34,157 nucleotides of DNA from a virus: positions 1 to 34,157 of IMG/VR virus record IMGVR_UViG_3300025071_000005. The stretch is one strand, 5' to 3'. Both the position numbers and the translations under genes were made by a program. The stretch's first letter is position 1; the number at the start of each line of letters is the position of its first letter. The notes under the pieces are model-generated. The model was not told the DNA's origin, did no database searches, and worked only from the letters and a program-made list of their open reading frames with translations. This document shows positions 10,144-15,861 of the stretch, piece after piece.

Positions 10144-10184
10144 GACCCTAGAGCTGGCCGGCACTAGGGTCTTTTTCTTTTTTT
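10144..10184 (+). terminator. Strong rho-independent terminator at late/early convergence
   Basis: GACCCTAG (10144-10151) pairs with CTAGGGTC (10164-10171) around a 12-base loop and is followed by a run of 12 T broken by one C. It stops plus-strand late transcription where it meets the minus-strand early operon. Its right arm overlaps the stop codon of the convergent HTH gene. There is no T-run on the minus side. Confidence 0.93.
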
Positions 10185-10439
10185 GTGCCAGCGTTCCTCA
10201 ATCATAATCATTTCGGGCAGAGTAACAACCGCTTCAAACATTATTTGAGTTGGGCTTCTGTCTTCAATGATAGAAATGACAGCGACTATGGCTATCAGAT
10301 TGCTCATGCGTGGTTCGTGGTCAGCACGTAGATACGCTTCAATACTGCCGACACTTAGACCACTGCGCTCTGCCAGGATCTCCTTGTGCAGTGCATTTCG
10401 ATTCATTACTTTATTAAGCCACTTGCTGAATCCTAACAC
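10164..10439 (-). CDS. Small HTH protein, 91 aa
   Basis: A GTG start at 10439 is preferred because GGAGG lies five bases upstream; an ATG at 10406 is the alternative. Residues about 19-40 (LHKEILAERSGLSVGSIEAYL) read as a Cro/C1-type helix-turn-helix, followed by a hydrophobic helical region and a basic tail. It has its own promoter (10517-10544) with a palindrome over the start point and a terminator-like hairpin in its leader, so it is controlled separately from the rest of the early operon. It is probably a DNA-binding regulator. Target unknown. Confidence 0.68.
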   Translation of the reverse strand: MLGFSKWLNKVMNRNALHKEILAERSGLSVGSIEAYLRADHEPRMSNLIAIVAVISIIEDRSPTQIMFEAVVTLPEMIMIEERWHKKRKRP

Positions 10440-10457
10440 CAGCACCTCCACTAATAG

Positions 10458-10483
10458 AAAAGGGTAGGGAACCACCCCTACCC
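10458..10483 (-). terminator. Minus-strand terminator or attenuator in the leader of the last early gene
   Basis: On the minus strand GGGTAGGG (10483-10476) pairs with CCCTACCC (10469-10462) around a 6-base loop and is followed by TTTTCTATT. It lies between the promoter at 10517-10544 and the GTG at 10439. It could therefore end the long early operon or act as an attenuator for the 91-aa regulator. Confidence 0.7.
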
Positions 10484-10484
10484 A

Positions 10485-10516
10485 AACCTACCATGTATAC
10501 GAAGTACAGGTAGGTT
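10485..10516. promoter_or_regulatory. Operator-like inverted repeat at the start point of the 10517-10544 promoter
   Basis: AACCTACC (10485-10492) and GGTAGGTT (10509-10516) are perfect 8-bp inverted arms, with TGTA/TACA as an inner pair. The element touches the -10 box, so a bound regulator would block initiation, or it could fold at the 5' end of the RNA. The half-site is the same AACCTACC that appears in the leader cassettes elsewhere. Confidence 0.6.
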
Positions 10517-10544
10517 ATTATAACATGTTTTTATTTATTGTCGA
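10517..10544 (-). promoter_or_regulatory. sigma70 promoter with extended -10
   Basis: On the minus strand TCGACA (10544-10539), a 16-bp spacer and TATAAT (10522-10517) preceded by TGT. The perfect extended -10 suggests considerable strength. It drives the 91-aa HTH gene. Confidence 0.75.
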
Positions 10545-10767
10545 GTCTGTCTTGATGCTGAGCATACACAAGCTCTGACCACATAACGTATGCCTGTTCC
10601 CAGTTGTCGGGGTAGAGATACTTGCAGAATGGCAACAGCTGTACGATTGTAGGTAATTGCTTACCTTGTTGCCAACGACAGATTGTATCTCTGTGGCATC
10701 CAACACTTCGTGCCAACTCAGATTTATTGACAGTAGATAGGGTTGCTTTCAATTCAGTTGCGAACAT
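10531..10767 (-). CDS. Cro/C1-type HTH protein, 78 aa
   Basis: The ATG at 10767 has AGGAG upstream and overlaps the end of the C5 methyltransferase by 14 bp. Residues about 14-40 (NKSELARSVGCHRDTICRWQQGKQLP) are a clear helix-turn-helix of the Cro/C1 kind, followed by two helices. It is short like Cro, with no peptidase or dimerisation domain as in CI. It is probably a transcriptional regulator of the early promoters; the operators near 14642 and 10500 are candidate targets. Confidence 0.78.
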   Translation of the reverse strand: MFATELKATLSTVNKSELARSVGCHRDTICRWQQGKQLPTIVQLLPFCKYLYPDNWEQAYVMWSELVYAQHQDRLDNK

Positions 10768-11665
10768 AACGTTCTCCTAGTATGTTTGATTTGATTATTT
10801 GTTGTCCAACCCATTCAGCGCACTGTGGGACGACTGCGTTTCCGAGTGATTTAAGTCGGTCCACCCGATTGGGAATCCCATCATTTCTTCCACGAACTGG
10901 GGATTGAGTCGGAAATCCTTGCCAGTAGTTTTGTTGAGTCCGTTCATCTTGGCTGCTTCCACATTCAGACTGCCGTTCCTGTCCCACTGACTGGCTCCAG
11001 ATGGGTTGTTTTTGGATTCGTTGACTGTTGGTGTTGGCAGTAGACCTTGCTTCTGAAGTTGCTCGTATATCACTACAGTCAAGTCCGGTCCTCGTGTACC
11101 TGTCACTGGGTGTTCTGCTGGTGCTCTTGGTCGCAGACACTTGTGTGTTTGTGCTGCTAATGGGGTAGGCAACGCAGAACCACCTACGTCTAAGGTGGGG
11201 TGCTCCACATTGTTTAGCAGATATAATCGTCCATTCGCAGTCATACCCGATTTGGGCAAGACTTCCAACAACGTCGGGTCCGCCCACTCGAATGATGTTT
11301 GGGACGTTTTCCAAGACCAAGATTGGCACTTCGTGTCCATTGGACTGAAACTCGCTAAGTATTCTGTGGACTTGCCACCAAAGACCAGATTTTTCTTCAT
11401 CAGATAACCCCTGTTGCTTGCCAGCAATAGAGATTGACTGGCATGGAAAGCCAGCACAAATTACATCTACTGGTTCCAAGTTGTGTGCGCCTACATCGAG
11501 CACGTTGTTGTATCGTTTTGCGTTAGACCAATGTCGCTCCAAAACAGAACGACAGAATGGCTCTTTCTCTACTTGCCAGGCTGTTTGGAGCTGACCTTTG
11601 AAGGCGCGTTCTAGCCCCAACTCTAGCCCACCGATGCCTGAGAACAAACTACCCATCTTTAGCAT
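10754..11665 (-). CDS. DNA cytosine-C5 methyltransferase, about 303 aa
   Basis: Family motifs are in order, counted from the ATG at 11665: FSGIGG (8-13, SAM binding), GFPCQ (72-76, catalytic Cys75), ENV (119-121), HLRRR (157-161), and GNAVVP (275-280). The target-recognition region (about 170-260) is Ser/Thr/Gln-rich. The start at 11665 is preferred over the longer frame because a GGGGG stretch precedes it and it overlaps the upstream gene by only 17 bp; 11668 and 11656 are alternatives. No restriction endonuclease is adjacent, so this is an orphan enzyme, probably protecting phage DNA from host restriction. A long second frame runs through its 3' two thirds (10795-11457). Confidence 0.93.
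   Translation of the reverse strand: MLKMGSLFSGIGGLELGLERAFKGQLQTAWQVEKEPFCRSVLERHWSNAKRYNNVLDVGAHNLEPVDVICAGFPCQSISIAGKQQGLSDEEKSGLWWQVHRILSEFQSNGHEVPILVLENVPNIIRVGGPDVVGSLAQIGYDCEWTIISAKQCGAPHLRRRWFCVAYPISSTNTQVSATKSTSRTPSDRYTRTGLDCSDIRATSEARSTANTNSQRIQKQPIWSQSVGQERQSECGSSQDERTQQNYWQGFPTQSPVRGRNDGIPNRVDRLKSLGNAVVPQCAEWVGQQIIKSNILGERYVRN
10795..11457 (-). CDS. Candidate overprinted ORF inside the C5 methyltransferase, 220 aa
   Basis: This is a 663-bp open frame on the same strand, shifted relative to the methyltransferase. Its product does not look random: it contains LPTPTVNESKNNPSG and ends with LNPQFVEEMMGFPIGWTDLN. I recall LNPxFVExMMGFPxGWT patterns from many phage proteins, often annotated beside or inside cytosine methyltransferase genes. 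The methyltransferase frame clearly holds its own conserved motifs over the same bases, so both frames may be under selection. No good ribosome binding site was identified, so translation is unproven. It may be a remnant of older gene architecture. Confidence 0.35.
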   Translation of the reverse strand: MLAFHASQSLLLASNRGYLMKKNLVFGGKSTEYLASFSPMDTKCQSWSWKTSQTSFEWADPTLLEVLPKSGMTANGRLYLLNNVEHPTLDVGGSALPTPLAAQTHKCLRPRAPAEHPVTGTRGPDLTVVIYEQLQKQGLLPTPTVNESKNNPSGASQWDRNGSLNVEAAKMNGLNKTTGKDFRLNPQFVEEMMGFPIGWTDLNHSETQSSHSALNGLDNK

Positions 11666-11945
11666 CATCGCCCCCAAACTCGTTGTCCCAGTCAGTCTTA
11701 ATCTTGGATGCCAACGCACCCAGATGCTTACACATGGACCCACGGTACTGGTGATCGGGACATGTACATGTGTATCCATTGTCATCAATCACACAGGTCC
11801 ATCGTGGTGTATGCCCAACCATGCTACCATCCGATAGCATGTTGGTCTTGAGTTCTTTCTGAACATTGTCTACTCGGTCATCATCGAAGAAGCCCTTGAG
11901 TTTCCAATGCTCTGTGATGTGCTCAATGGTTTCACTGATCTTCAT
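11649..11945 (-). CDS. SWIM-type zinc-finger protein, 98 aa
   Basis: The ATG at 11945 has GGGGA upstream and overlaps the previous gene by 14 bp; a longer frame to 11987 lies inside that gene. The SWIM signature CxCx9CxH is complete: C60-T-C62, then C72-K-H74. SWIM domains bind zinc and mediate DNA or protein contacts. The rest is charged, with an acidic C-terminal tail. It lies between replication genes and the C5 methyltransferase, so a role in DNA handling is likely. The exact function is unknown. Confidence 0.8.
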   Translation of the reverse strand: MKISETIEHITEHWKLKGFFDDDRVDNVQKELKTNMLSDGSMVGHTPRWTCVIDDNGYTCTCPDHQYRGSMCKHLGALASKIKTDWDNEFGGDDAKDG

Positions 11946-12411
11946 GGTCGCATCCCCAGTTCTTATCAATCCACAGCATGATTGCATCTAGGTTGACGTG
12001 CTCATAGAACTTCAGTTCTGGATGGTAGATGGAGACATGGAAGTATACGTTGTTCTCTAGGTCAGATTCGACGTAGAGTAGGTGATGATGTTCAACTGAC
12101 TGTCGTGCATAGTATGGGTGCATCCATCCACGTTCACCTGTGAAGTTTGGTGGTGTGGTGTCGGGGCAGTATACCCATCCATAGTCGCTCAAGATTTGGT
12201 TGATCTCCTCAATCTTAACACGGAGCTTCGCGAAGCTGGCTACGGTTCCAAATGGTTTAAGGTTGATACTGTGCCAGTGCTCTAACAGTTTGTCTATGTT
12301 CCGTGTCTCGTTCTGAGCCACAAGCATTGCAAACGTTTTCTCTAACGTTGCTCTGGTAGAGTTGTTGCTGGTGTTGGTAATGATGTATTGAAAGTCTTCT
12401 AAGAAAGACAT
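11932..12411 (-). CDS. Unknown early protein, 159 aa
   Basis: The start has GGAG six bases upstream and a full AACCTACCAACC leader copy (12427-12438). The protein is rich in aromatic residues and His, with no membrane segment. A helical N-terminal half is followed by a mixed region containing several Trp and Tyr. It sits directly after the helicase-loader-like gene in the early operon, suggesting a replication or host-takeover role. No family recognised. Confidence 0.72.
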   Translation of the reverse strand: MSFLEDFQYIITNTSNNSTRATLEKTFAMLVAQNETRNIDKLLEHWHSINLKPFGTVASFAKLRVKIEEINQILSDYGWVYCPDTTPPNFTGERGWMHPYYARQSVEHHHLLYVESDLENNVYFHVSIYHPELKFYEHVNLDAIMLWIDKNWGCDHEDQ

Positions 12412-12426
12412 GGTTTACTCCGTTGT

Positions 12427-12438
12427 GGTTGGTAGGTT
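12427..12438 (-). promoter_or_regulatory. Leader cassette copy (AACCTACCAACC) of the 12411 gene
   Basis: AACCTACCAACC, then ACAAC, then GGAG and TAAACC before the ATG. It overlaps the stop codon of the upstream gene. One of six matching leaders. Confidence 0.75.
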
Positions 12439-13172
12439 TACCAGATGCAATCATCTGGGTCAGTGTTATTATTGTAGTGTGTTGTCGTAGGTTGTGCAAC
12501 TGGTTGTACAGGTTTTGTTGGAAATCTCATTACACGTTTAGCATCCGGTGATACATGGATTCCCTGTGTAATGAGTTCAACGTACTTCTCATATGGGTTT
12601 GGAATACCCTCTGCTTTCTTCTCTGCCATGTGCTGAAGCATCTTGGTGTGGTTGTGTGGTTCACGTTGCTTCATGGTTAGAAACGGTTGTGAGCCATTGC
12701 TCTGATGCCATGCCACAATAGTCATGCTACCATCCAGATGTTTGCTGTTAGACAGTTCTTCTACACATTGCATCACAGGATACTTTGACTTCGCTCCAGT
12801 ACAGGTGCATCGGGCTATGCCTTTGTATGCCTTGAGTTTACCCGTTTCTCGAACCAGGTATTGATAGGCTACTTCGATGATGCCTTCTCTCTCAATGCAG
12901 TTCTCACAGAACCTGTAGTCATTGAGCACCAGCCCACTGCCACCCATTTCCTTGATGACTGCTTGGACTTCCTCGATGACATGACCGAGTGTTGGTGGGT
13001 ACACCCACTTCTTAGTACATACCCTCATCATTGAATCCCAAAGGACCTTGTCTTTCACCTTGTCTAGAGAGTGAGTCCATACTGGTGCAATGCTGTCCTT
13101 CCACTCTGGTTTTTTATTGAATGTGGCCATGAACATATCCATCGCCATGTCTATTCCTCTCTGTGTAGCCAT
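12438..13172 (-). CDS. Helicase-loader-like (lambda P-type) replication protein, 244 aa
   Basis: It follows the initiator-like gene with a TAATG overlap and GGAGGTGAG site, the same arrangement as lambda O-P. The N-terminal region (about 1-75) is helical and has PPTLGHVIEEVQ near 60-70, which resembles the PPT-x-G-x-F segment of phage loader proteins. Cys pairs near 88-91 (FCENC) and 122-124 (CTC) with a further Cys could bind zinc. The C-terminus is a Pro/Gln/Thr-rich tail. If correct, it recruits the host DnaB helicase to the origin inside the upstream gene. The call rests on synteny and weak sequence likeness. Confidence 0.5.
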   Translation of the reverse strand: MATQRGIDMAMDMFMATFNKKPEWKDSIAPVWTHSLDKVKDKVLWDSMMRVCTKKWVYPPTLGHVIEEVQAVIKEMGGSGLVLNDYRFCENCIEREGIIEVAYQYLVRETGKLKAYKGIARCTCTGAKSKYPVMQCVEELSNSKHLDGSMTIVAWHQSNGSQPFLTMKQREPHNHTKMLQHMAEKKAEGIPNPYEKYVELITQGIHVSPDAKRVMRFPTKPVQPVAQPTTTHYNNNTDPDDCIW

Positions 13173-13891
13173 TACTCACCTCCAACTAGGTTGCCATTCT
13201 CATCGAATGTAGGAATCGTAGAACGTCGTCTGACGCTCTTTGGTAGTGCTGGCAGTGTCTTGACCTGTGTAAGAGCATAGTTGGCATCCAGCTTCTTACT
13301 AGACACGATTACTGCCGGATTAACCATACCATTGTCACGTAGGTATTTGGCTCGATAGTGATCTGCCTTGAATACCCAGTCCATTACTGCTCTTGCCTTC
13401 TCAATCGCTCCAGTTCTAACCACACGAGCTAGAGTGCCTAGGTCGTATGCTGATACCAAACCATACTCCCCGCCATTGTCCTCCAGTAGGTCTATCCAAT
13501 AACCGAATAGAGTCAGTAGTGGTTGATTGGTTTTGCAGTAGTCGAACAGCTGTGGCTTCACGGATGTGTCTACTGGTATTGGCATATTATTCAGAAGGAG
13601 AACTTTACCTTCCCCAACAGCACCAACACTAATATTTTTAGTATTACTATTAGTGTTGGTGTTGGTTAAAGGAATTAAATTTTCGGCTACTATATTAGTA
13701 CTAATACTATTAGTAATATTAGTGCAACATCTGTGCCAAAGTTTGAACACGTCCTCCACACTCTCTAGAACGTCGAAGTTACCGTTGGATGTTGTCACCT
13801 TGCATCCCTTCAGATTGGGTGTCACTTGTACTATAGAGTTTGCACTACATATAGTGAGTTCTCTATTGGTACTGGTTAATCTGAGAATCAT
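13172..13891 (-). CDS. Replication-initiator-like (lambda O-type) protein, 239 aa
   Basis: The first 52 residues (MILRLTSTNRELTICSANSI, later VLESVEDVFKLW) resemble the small FlbD-like fold. The middle (about 55-95) is an Asn/Thr/Ser-rich low-complexity linker encoded by an iteron-like AT-rich cluster. The C-terminal half (about 110-215) is helical, with a KYLRDNGMVNPAV segment like the YLRP-x-TLF region of phage replication proteins. Origin repeats inside the gene and a loader-like gene downstream are the lambda O/P arrangement. The start overlaps the HTH stop (ATGA). It would bind its own gene and start replication. The function is inferred. Confidence 0.5.
   Translation of the reverse strand: MILRLTSTNRELTICSANSIVQVTPNLKGCKVTTSNGNFDVLESVEDVFKLWHRCCTNITNSISTNIVAENLIPLTNTNTNSNTKNISVGAVGEGKVLLLNNMPIPVDTSVKPQLFDYCKTNQPLLTLFGYWIDLLEDNGGEYGLVSAYDLGTLARVVRTGAIEKARAVMDWVFKADHYRAKYLRDNGMVNPAVIVSSKKLDANYALTQVKTLPALPKSVRRRSTIPTFDENGNLVGGE
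13621..13725. other. Candidate replication origin (iteron cluster inside the initiator gene)
   Basis: A 14-bp perfect inverted repeat (CACCAACACTAATA at 13621-13634, TATTAGTGTTGGTG at 13648-13661) is followed by an A/T-rich stretch. Next come a perfect palindrome TATTAGTACTAATA (13693-13706) and two more ATTAGT copies (13709 and 13718). ATTAGT/ACTAAT occurs six times in about 100 bp, and TACTATTAGT is a direct repeat (13645 and 13705). The bases encode a low-complexity linker, so they are free to serve as DNA sites. This parallels lambda ori within gene O. Confidence 0.65.
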
Positions 13892-14127
13892 TGCTCACCT
13901 GCCTGTTCCATGCTTATTGTGTTGAGCATAATGTTGTATCCTTGATTGGAAGCGGTTGGATATAGAGTATCAGCCAGTCGCATAACGTATTGTCGTTGGG
14001 GTACTTGAATACCGTCTACCCATGCTCTTAGAGTGTAGATGGATACACCACACAGTTCTGCAACCTCATGTGGTGTATGCTTTGAATCTTTAATGGCTCT
14101 AGTCAACATTTCTGTAAATAGAATCAT
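13888..14127 (-). CDS. Cro-like HTH protein, 79 aa
   Basis: Residues about 7-48 (LTRAIKDSKHTPHEVAELCG, then VSIYTLRAWVDGIQVPQRQY) form a Cro/C1-type helix-turn-helix. At 79 residues it has no room for a CI-type C-terminal domain. It overlaps the upstream gene (ATGA at 14124-14127) and the initiator (ATGA at 13888-13891). It probably regulates the early promoter at 14623-14651 or the divergent one at 14872-14900, which both carry palindromes. Confidence 0.78.
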   Translation of the reverse strand: MILFTEMLTRAIKDSKHTPHEVAELCGVSIYTLRAWVDGIQVPQRQYVMRLADTLYPTASNQGYNIMLNTISMEQAGEQ

Positions 14128-14279
14128 TGCTCACCTCCAACCAGTTCACACCATGTCCAATCCAGCATGTCATCGTGGTGGTAGTTGTCGACCACCCAGT
14201 CGACTGGGCAGTCGCAGAATACAATGTGCTGACGCACTCTGTGGTTGTTCATGGTTATGGTAATTACGTAGATAGTCAT
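14124..14279 (-). CDS. Small early protein, 51 aa
   Basis: The ATG at 14279 is chosen because it has GGAG seven bases upstream and an AACCTACCAAC leader. A longer frame to 14435 runs back through the leader and the upstream gene and is rejected. The product starts MTIYVITIT, as the neighbouring 87-aa protein starts MTIYIIQW, so the two may be diverged relatives. It is rich in Asp, His, Trp and Cys, and soluble. Function unknown, perhaps a host-takeover peptide. Confidence 0.65.
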   Translation of the reverse strand: MTIYVITITMNNHRVRQHIVFCDCPVDWVVDNYHHDDMLDWTWCELVGGEQ

Positions 14280-14290
14280 TCGTTTACTCC

Positions 14291-14301
14291 GTTGGTAGGT
14301 T
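14291..14301 (-). promoter_or_regulatory. Leader cassette copy of the 14279 gene
   Basis: AACCTACCAAC followed at once by GGAG and TAAACGA before the ATG. One of six matching leaders, and the one with the shortest gap. Confidence 0.72.
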
Positions 14302-14307
14302 GATGGT

Positions 14308-14571
14308 TTACAGTGGTAGGTCGATGGTTCGGGTTTTAAATGATATGTAGACGTTTTCTTCTCGTCTAGATGACGTGTACAGCGACCAATGGGATACGTT
14401 CCACATTGTGGCACTACACAACTCATGTTCTGCAAGCTCCGCAGCAGTTACGTTGAGGTCCTCAAGAAGCTCTAGTGCAAATGATTGGGCTTCGTGTTGG
14501 TCGCTGAATACTGAACTACTGGGGTCACCGTAGTCACGTCTGTCAAGCCATTGAATGATATAAATAGTCAT
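14308..14571 (-). CDS. Small early protein, 87 aa
   Basis: First gene of the minus early operon, with GGAG six bases before the ATG and a leader cassette upstream, directly downstream of the sigma70 promoter at 14623-14651. The protein is acidic in its middle (SDQHEAQSFALELLEDLNVT), soluble, and begins MTIYIIQW. No family recognised. As the promoter-proximal gene it is likely made first and most abundantly. Confidence 0.7.
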   Translation of the reverse strand: MTIYIIQWLDRRDYGDPSSSVFSDQHEAQSFALELLEDLNVTAAELAEHELCSATMWNVSHWSLYTSSRREENVYISFKTRTIDLPL

Positions 14572-14586
14572 GGTTTACTCCATATT

Positions 14587-14621
14587 GGTTGGTAGGTATG
14601 TACAGTTGTTGTGTACCTACC
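14587..14621 (-). promoter_or_regulatory. Leader cassette copy and inverted repeat at the start of the minus early transcript
   Basis: ACCTACCAACC (14597-14587) precedes GGAG and TAAACC before the 14571 ATG. The same bases form one arm of a perfect inverted repeat GGTAGGTA (14591-14598) / TACCTACC (14614-14621) that overlaps the expected start point, so the element can act as DNA operator or RNA hairpin. Confidence 0.7.
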
Positions 14622-14622
14622 T

Positions 14623-14651
14623 ATAGTATTCTATCTACATACGTATGTCAA
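14623..14651 (-). promoter_or_regulatory. Main early sigma70 promoter, minus strand
   Basis: On the minus strand TTGACA (14651-14646), a 17-bp spacer and TACTAT (14628-14623). A perfect 12-bp palindrome ACATACGTATGT (14637-14648) covers the -35 box and spacer and is a likely repressor operator. It drives the whole 14571-10531 operon. Confidence 0.88.
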
Positions 14652-14716
14652 ACAAATAAGTACAGTTTTTTTTCCTATACACCAACACCACCACTACTAC
14701 CGATACTAAAACTATT

Positions 14717-14746
14717 AAACACGCTCCAATGAAACACGCTCCAATG
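14717..14746. repeat. 15-bp tandem duplication
   Basis: AAACACGCTCCAATG occurs twice without a gap (14717-14731 and 14732-14746), between the divergent early promoters and next to the G-rich stem-loop. Confidence 0.95.
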
Positions 14747-14798
14747 AAGGGTACTCCAGCACTTGGGGTGGGGGGTCAGCTGGTGATGGCCTACCCTT
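14747..14798. other. Nested stem-loop with a G-rich loop
   Basis: AAGGGTA (14747-14753) pairs with TACCCTT (14792-14798), and inside it CCAGC (14756-14760) pairs with GCTGG (14779-14783), leaving a loop rich in G (GGGG then GGGGGG). No T-run follows, so it is not a simple terminator. It could be a protein-binding DNA structure or part of a small RNA. Confidence 0.5.
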
Positions 14799-14871
14799 TG
14801 GGTTCCTTCTATTGTTGCGGTTGCAGCGATGTCAACGAATTGTCAAAGGTTGTTTAAGTGCTCTTTTATTG

Positions 14872-14900
14872 TTGCATATGTAGATAGAACACTATAGAAT
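14872..14900 (+). promoter_or_regulatory. Divergent early promoter, plus strand
   Basis: TTGCAT (14872-14877), a 17-bp spacer and TAGAAT (14895-14900). A perfect palindrome ATACTAGTAT (14899-14908) overlaps the -10 edge and start point. The spacer region shares 20 of 21 bases with the opposing promoter. It drives the 14960-16199 operon. Confidence 0.75.
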
Positions 14901-14930
14901 ACTAGTATGAATTACAATTCTGTTGTTCAT

Positions 14931-14942
14931 AACCTACCAACC
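14931..14942 (+). promoter_or_regulatory. Leader cassette copy of the 14960 gene
   Basis: AACCTACCAACC, then CTATC, GGAG (14948-14951) and eight bases to the ATG. It is the plus-strand counterpart of the leaders in the minus operon. Confidence 0.78.
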
Positions 14943-14959
14943 CTATCGGAGTTACTACC

Positions 14960-15496
14960 ATGAAAAAATTTGAAATTGTCGATCTTATTGAGGATCTCGG
15001 ATTCCAATCCTTAGCAAATTGGTTAGATTCAAACGAATGTACTTATTCAGAGGCAATCAATCACATTCGCTATGAACGCACTATTCAATCAGAAGAAGAA
15101 TTTCCTATTGAAATTTTCAATCAAGTGTTTGATTTAATCGAACTTTTCTTTAACCTACCAACCAAAAAGGAGTCCATTATGGATTTAAACCAATATCAAA
15201 AAGTCCGCATGCTATGCGGTGTCAATACTCGAGTAATCACTTGCAAATATTTAGGACCTACGAATACCCAAGGGTCAAGAATTAAACTGTACGACCGCCA
15301 TTTTAAACAGTCTGTAACCATCTCTTACAACTATGAGTTCTCAAACGCTGTTGAAGGTGCTGTAGATTATTTATTGACCCTTGGATTTGATGTTGTAGGC
15401 ATGAATTCTAGTGCCATTAGAGAAGAGTACATTATCATTGTAAACAATTGGGACTGTGAACAACAGCTGGTAGAGCTGGTAGAGGTGACAAAATGA
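14960..15496 (+). CDS. Unknown early protein, 178 aa, with an internal start at 15179
   Basis: The first 65 residues (MKKFEIVDLIEDLGFQSLAN...) are helical and acidic. Then NLPTKKESIM is encoded by a complete leader cassette (15152-15163), a GGAG and an in-frame ATG at 15179. The 105-residue remainder (MDLNQYQKVRMLCGVNTRVI...) looks like a separate mixed alpha/beta domain. Either two ancestral genes have fused by loss of a stop, or a short second product is made from the internal start. The family is not recognised. Being promoter-proximal in the plus early operon, it probably acts early in infection. Confidence 0.72.
   Translation: MKKFEIVDLIEDLGFQSLANWLDSNECTYSEAINHIRYERTIQSEEEFPIEIFNQVFDLIELFFNLPTKKESIMDLNQYQKVRMLCGVNTRVITCKYLGPTNTQGSRIKLYDRHFKQSVTISYNYEFSNAVEGAVDYLLTLGFDVVGMNSSAIREEYIIIVNNWDCEQQLVELVEVTK
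15152..15163 (+). promoter_or_regulatory. Leader cassette copy inside the 14960 gene
   Basis: AACCTACCAACC, then AAAAA, GGAG (15169-15172) and six bases to an ATG at 15179 that is in frame with the surrounding gene. It marks a likely second translation start. Confidence 0.75.
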
Positions 15497-15861
15497 GCAT
15501 GACAAAAATGATACCGTACCTCGAATACAATACAATCGTAAATGATTATTTTAACCGTGTTGATTTGGAAATTACGGAGGTCTCAGAACATGACTACATG
15601 ATACCTACCACCCGTTATGAATTGCAGTTTGATTGGAGGGGCGTGTCTGTTGGAATGTCTGTTTTCGACGACCGTTTACAATTGATTCAATCTAACGGTG
15701 GCGGGTGTTCGATCTCGTTTACATGGTGTGCATTTCCTGACCATTGTTGTCCAGTGGGTGATTTTTCTTACAGTCGTTTTGATGATGTGAGCTTTCGATG
15801 TTGGTTTTCTAATACTGTTATTAGAATGATTAATGAGATGTTGAAGGGGGGTGAGGTATGA
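15493..15861 (+). CDS. Unknown early protein, 122 aa
   Basis: The start overlaps the previous stop (ATGA) after a GAGGTG site. The protein is rich in Tyr, Phe, Asp and Cys. No membrane segment or known motif is visible; the Cys-rich part (CSISFTWCAFPDHCCPVGDF) could hold a metal or disulfides. It is translationally coupled on both sides. Function unknown. Confidence 0.7.
   Translation: MSMTKMIPYLEYNTIVNDYFNRVDLEITEVSEHDYMIPTTRYELQFDWRGVSVGMSVFDDRLQLIQSNGGGCSISFTWCAFPDHCCPVGDFSYSRFDDVSFRCWFSNTVIRMINEMLKGGEV

Larger units (their letters stand above)
14652..14871. other. Early intergenic region between divergent promoters
   Basis: There is no plausible gene here. It holds a T-run, a C/A-rich stretch (ACCAACACCACCACTACTACC), a 15-bp tandem duplication (14717-14746) and a G-rich nested stem-loop (14747-14798), then an A/T-rich stretch leading into the plus promoter. 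Its symmetry with the two promoters suggests a control or replication site. Confidence 0.6.

Noticed and set aside
14280-14435. N-terminal extension of the 51-aa early gene
   Set aside because: The extension runs through the leader cassette and the upstream gene; the GGAG and cassette point to the ATG at 14279.
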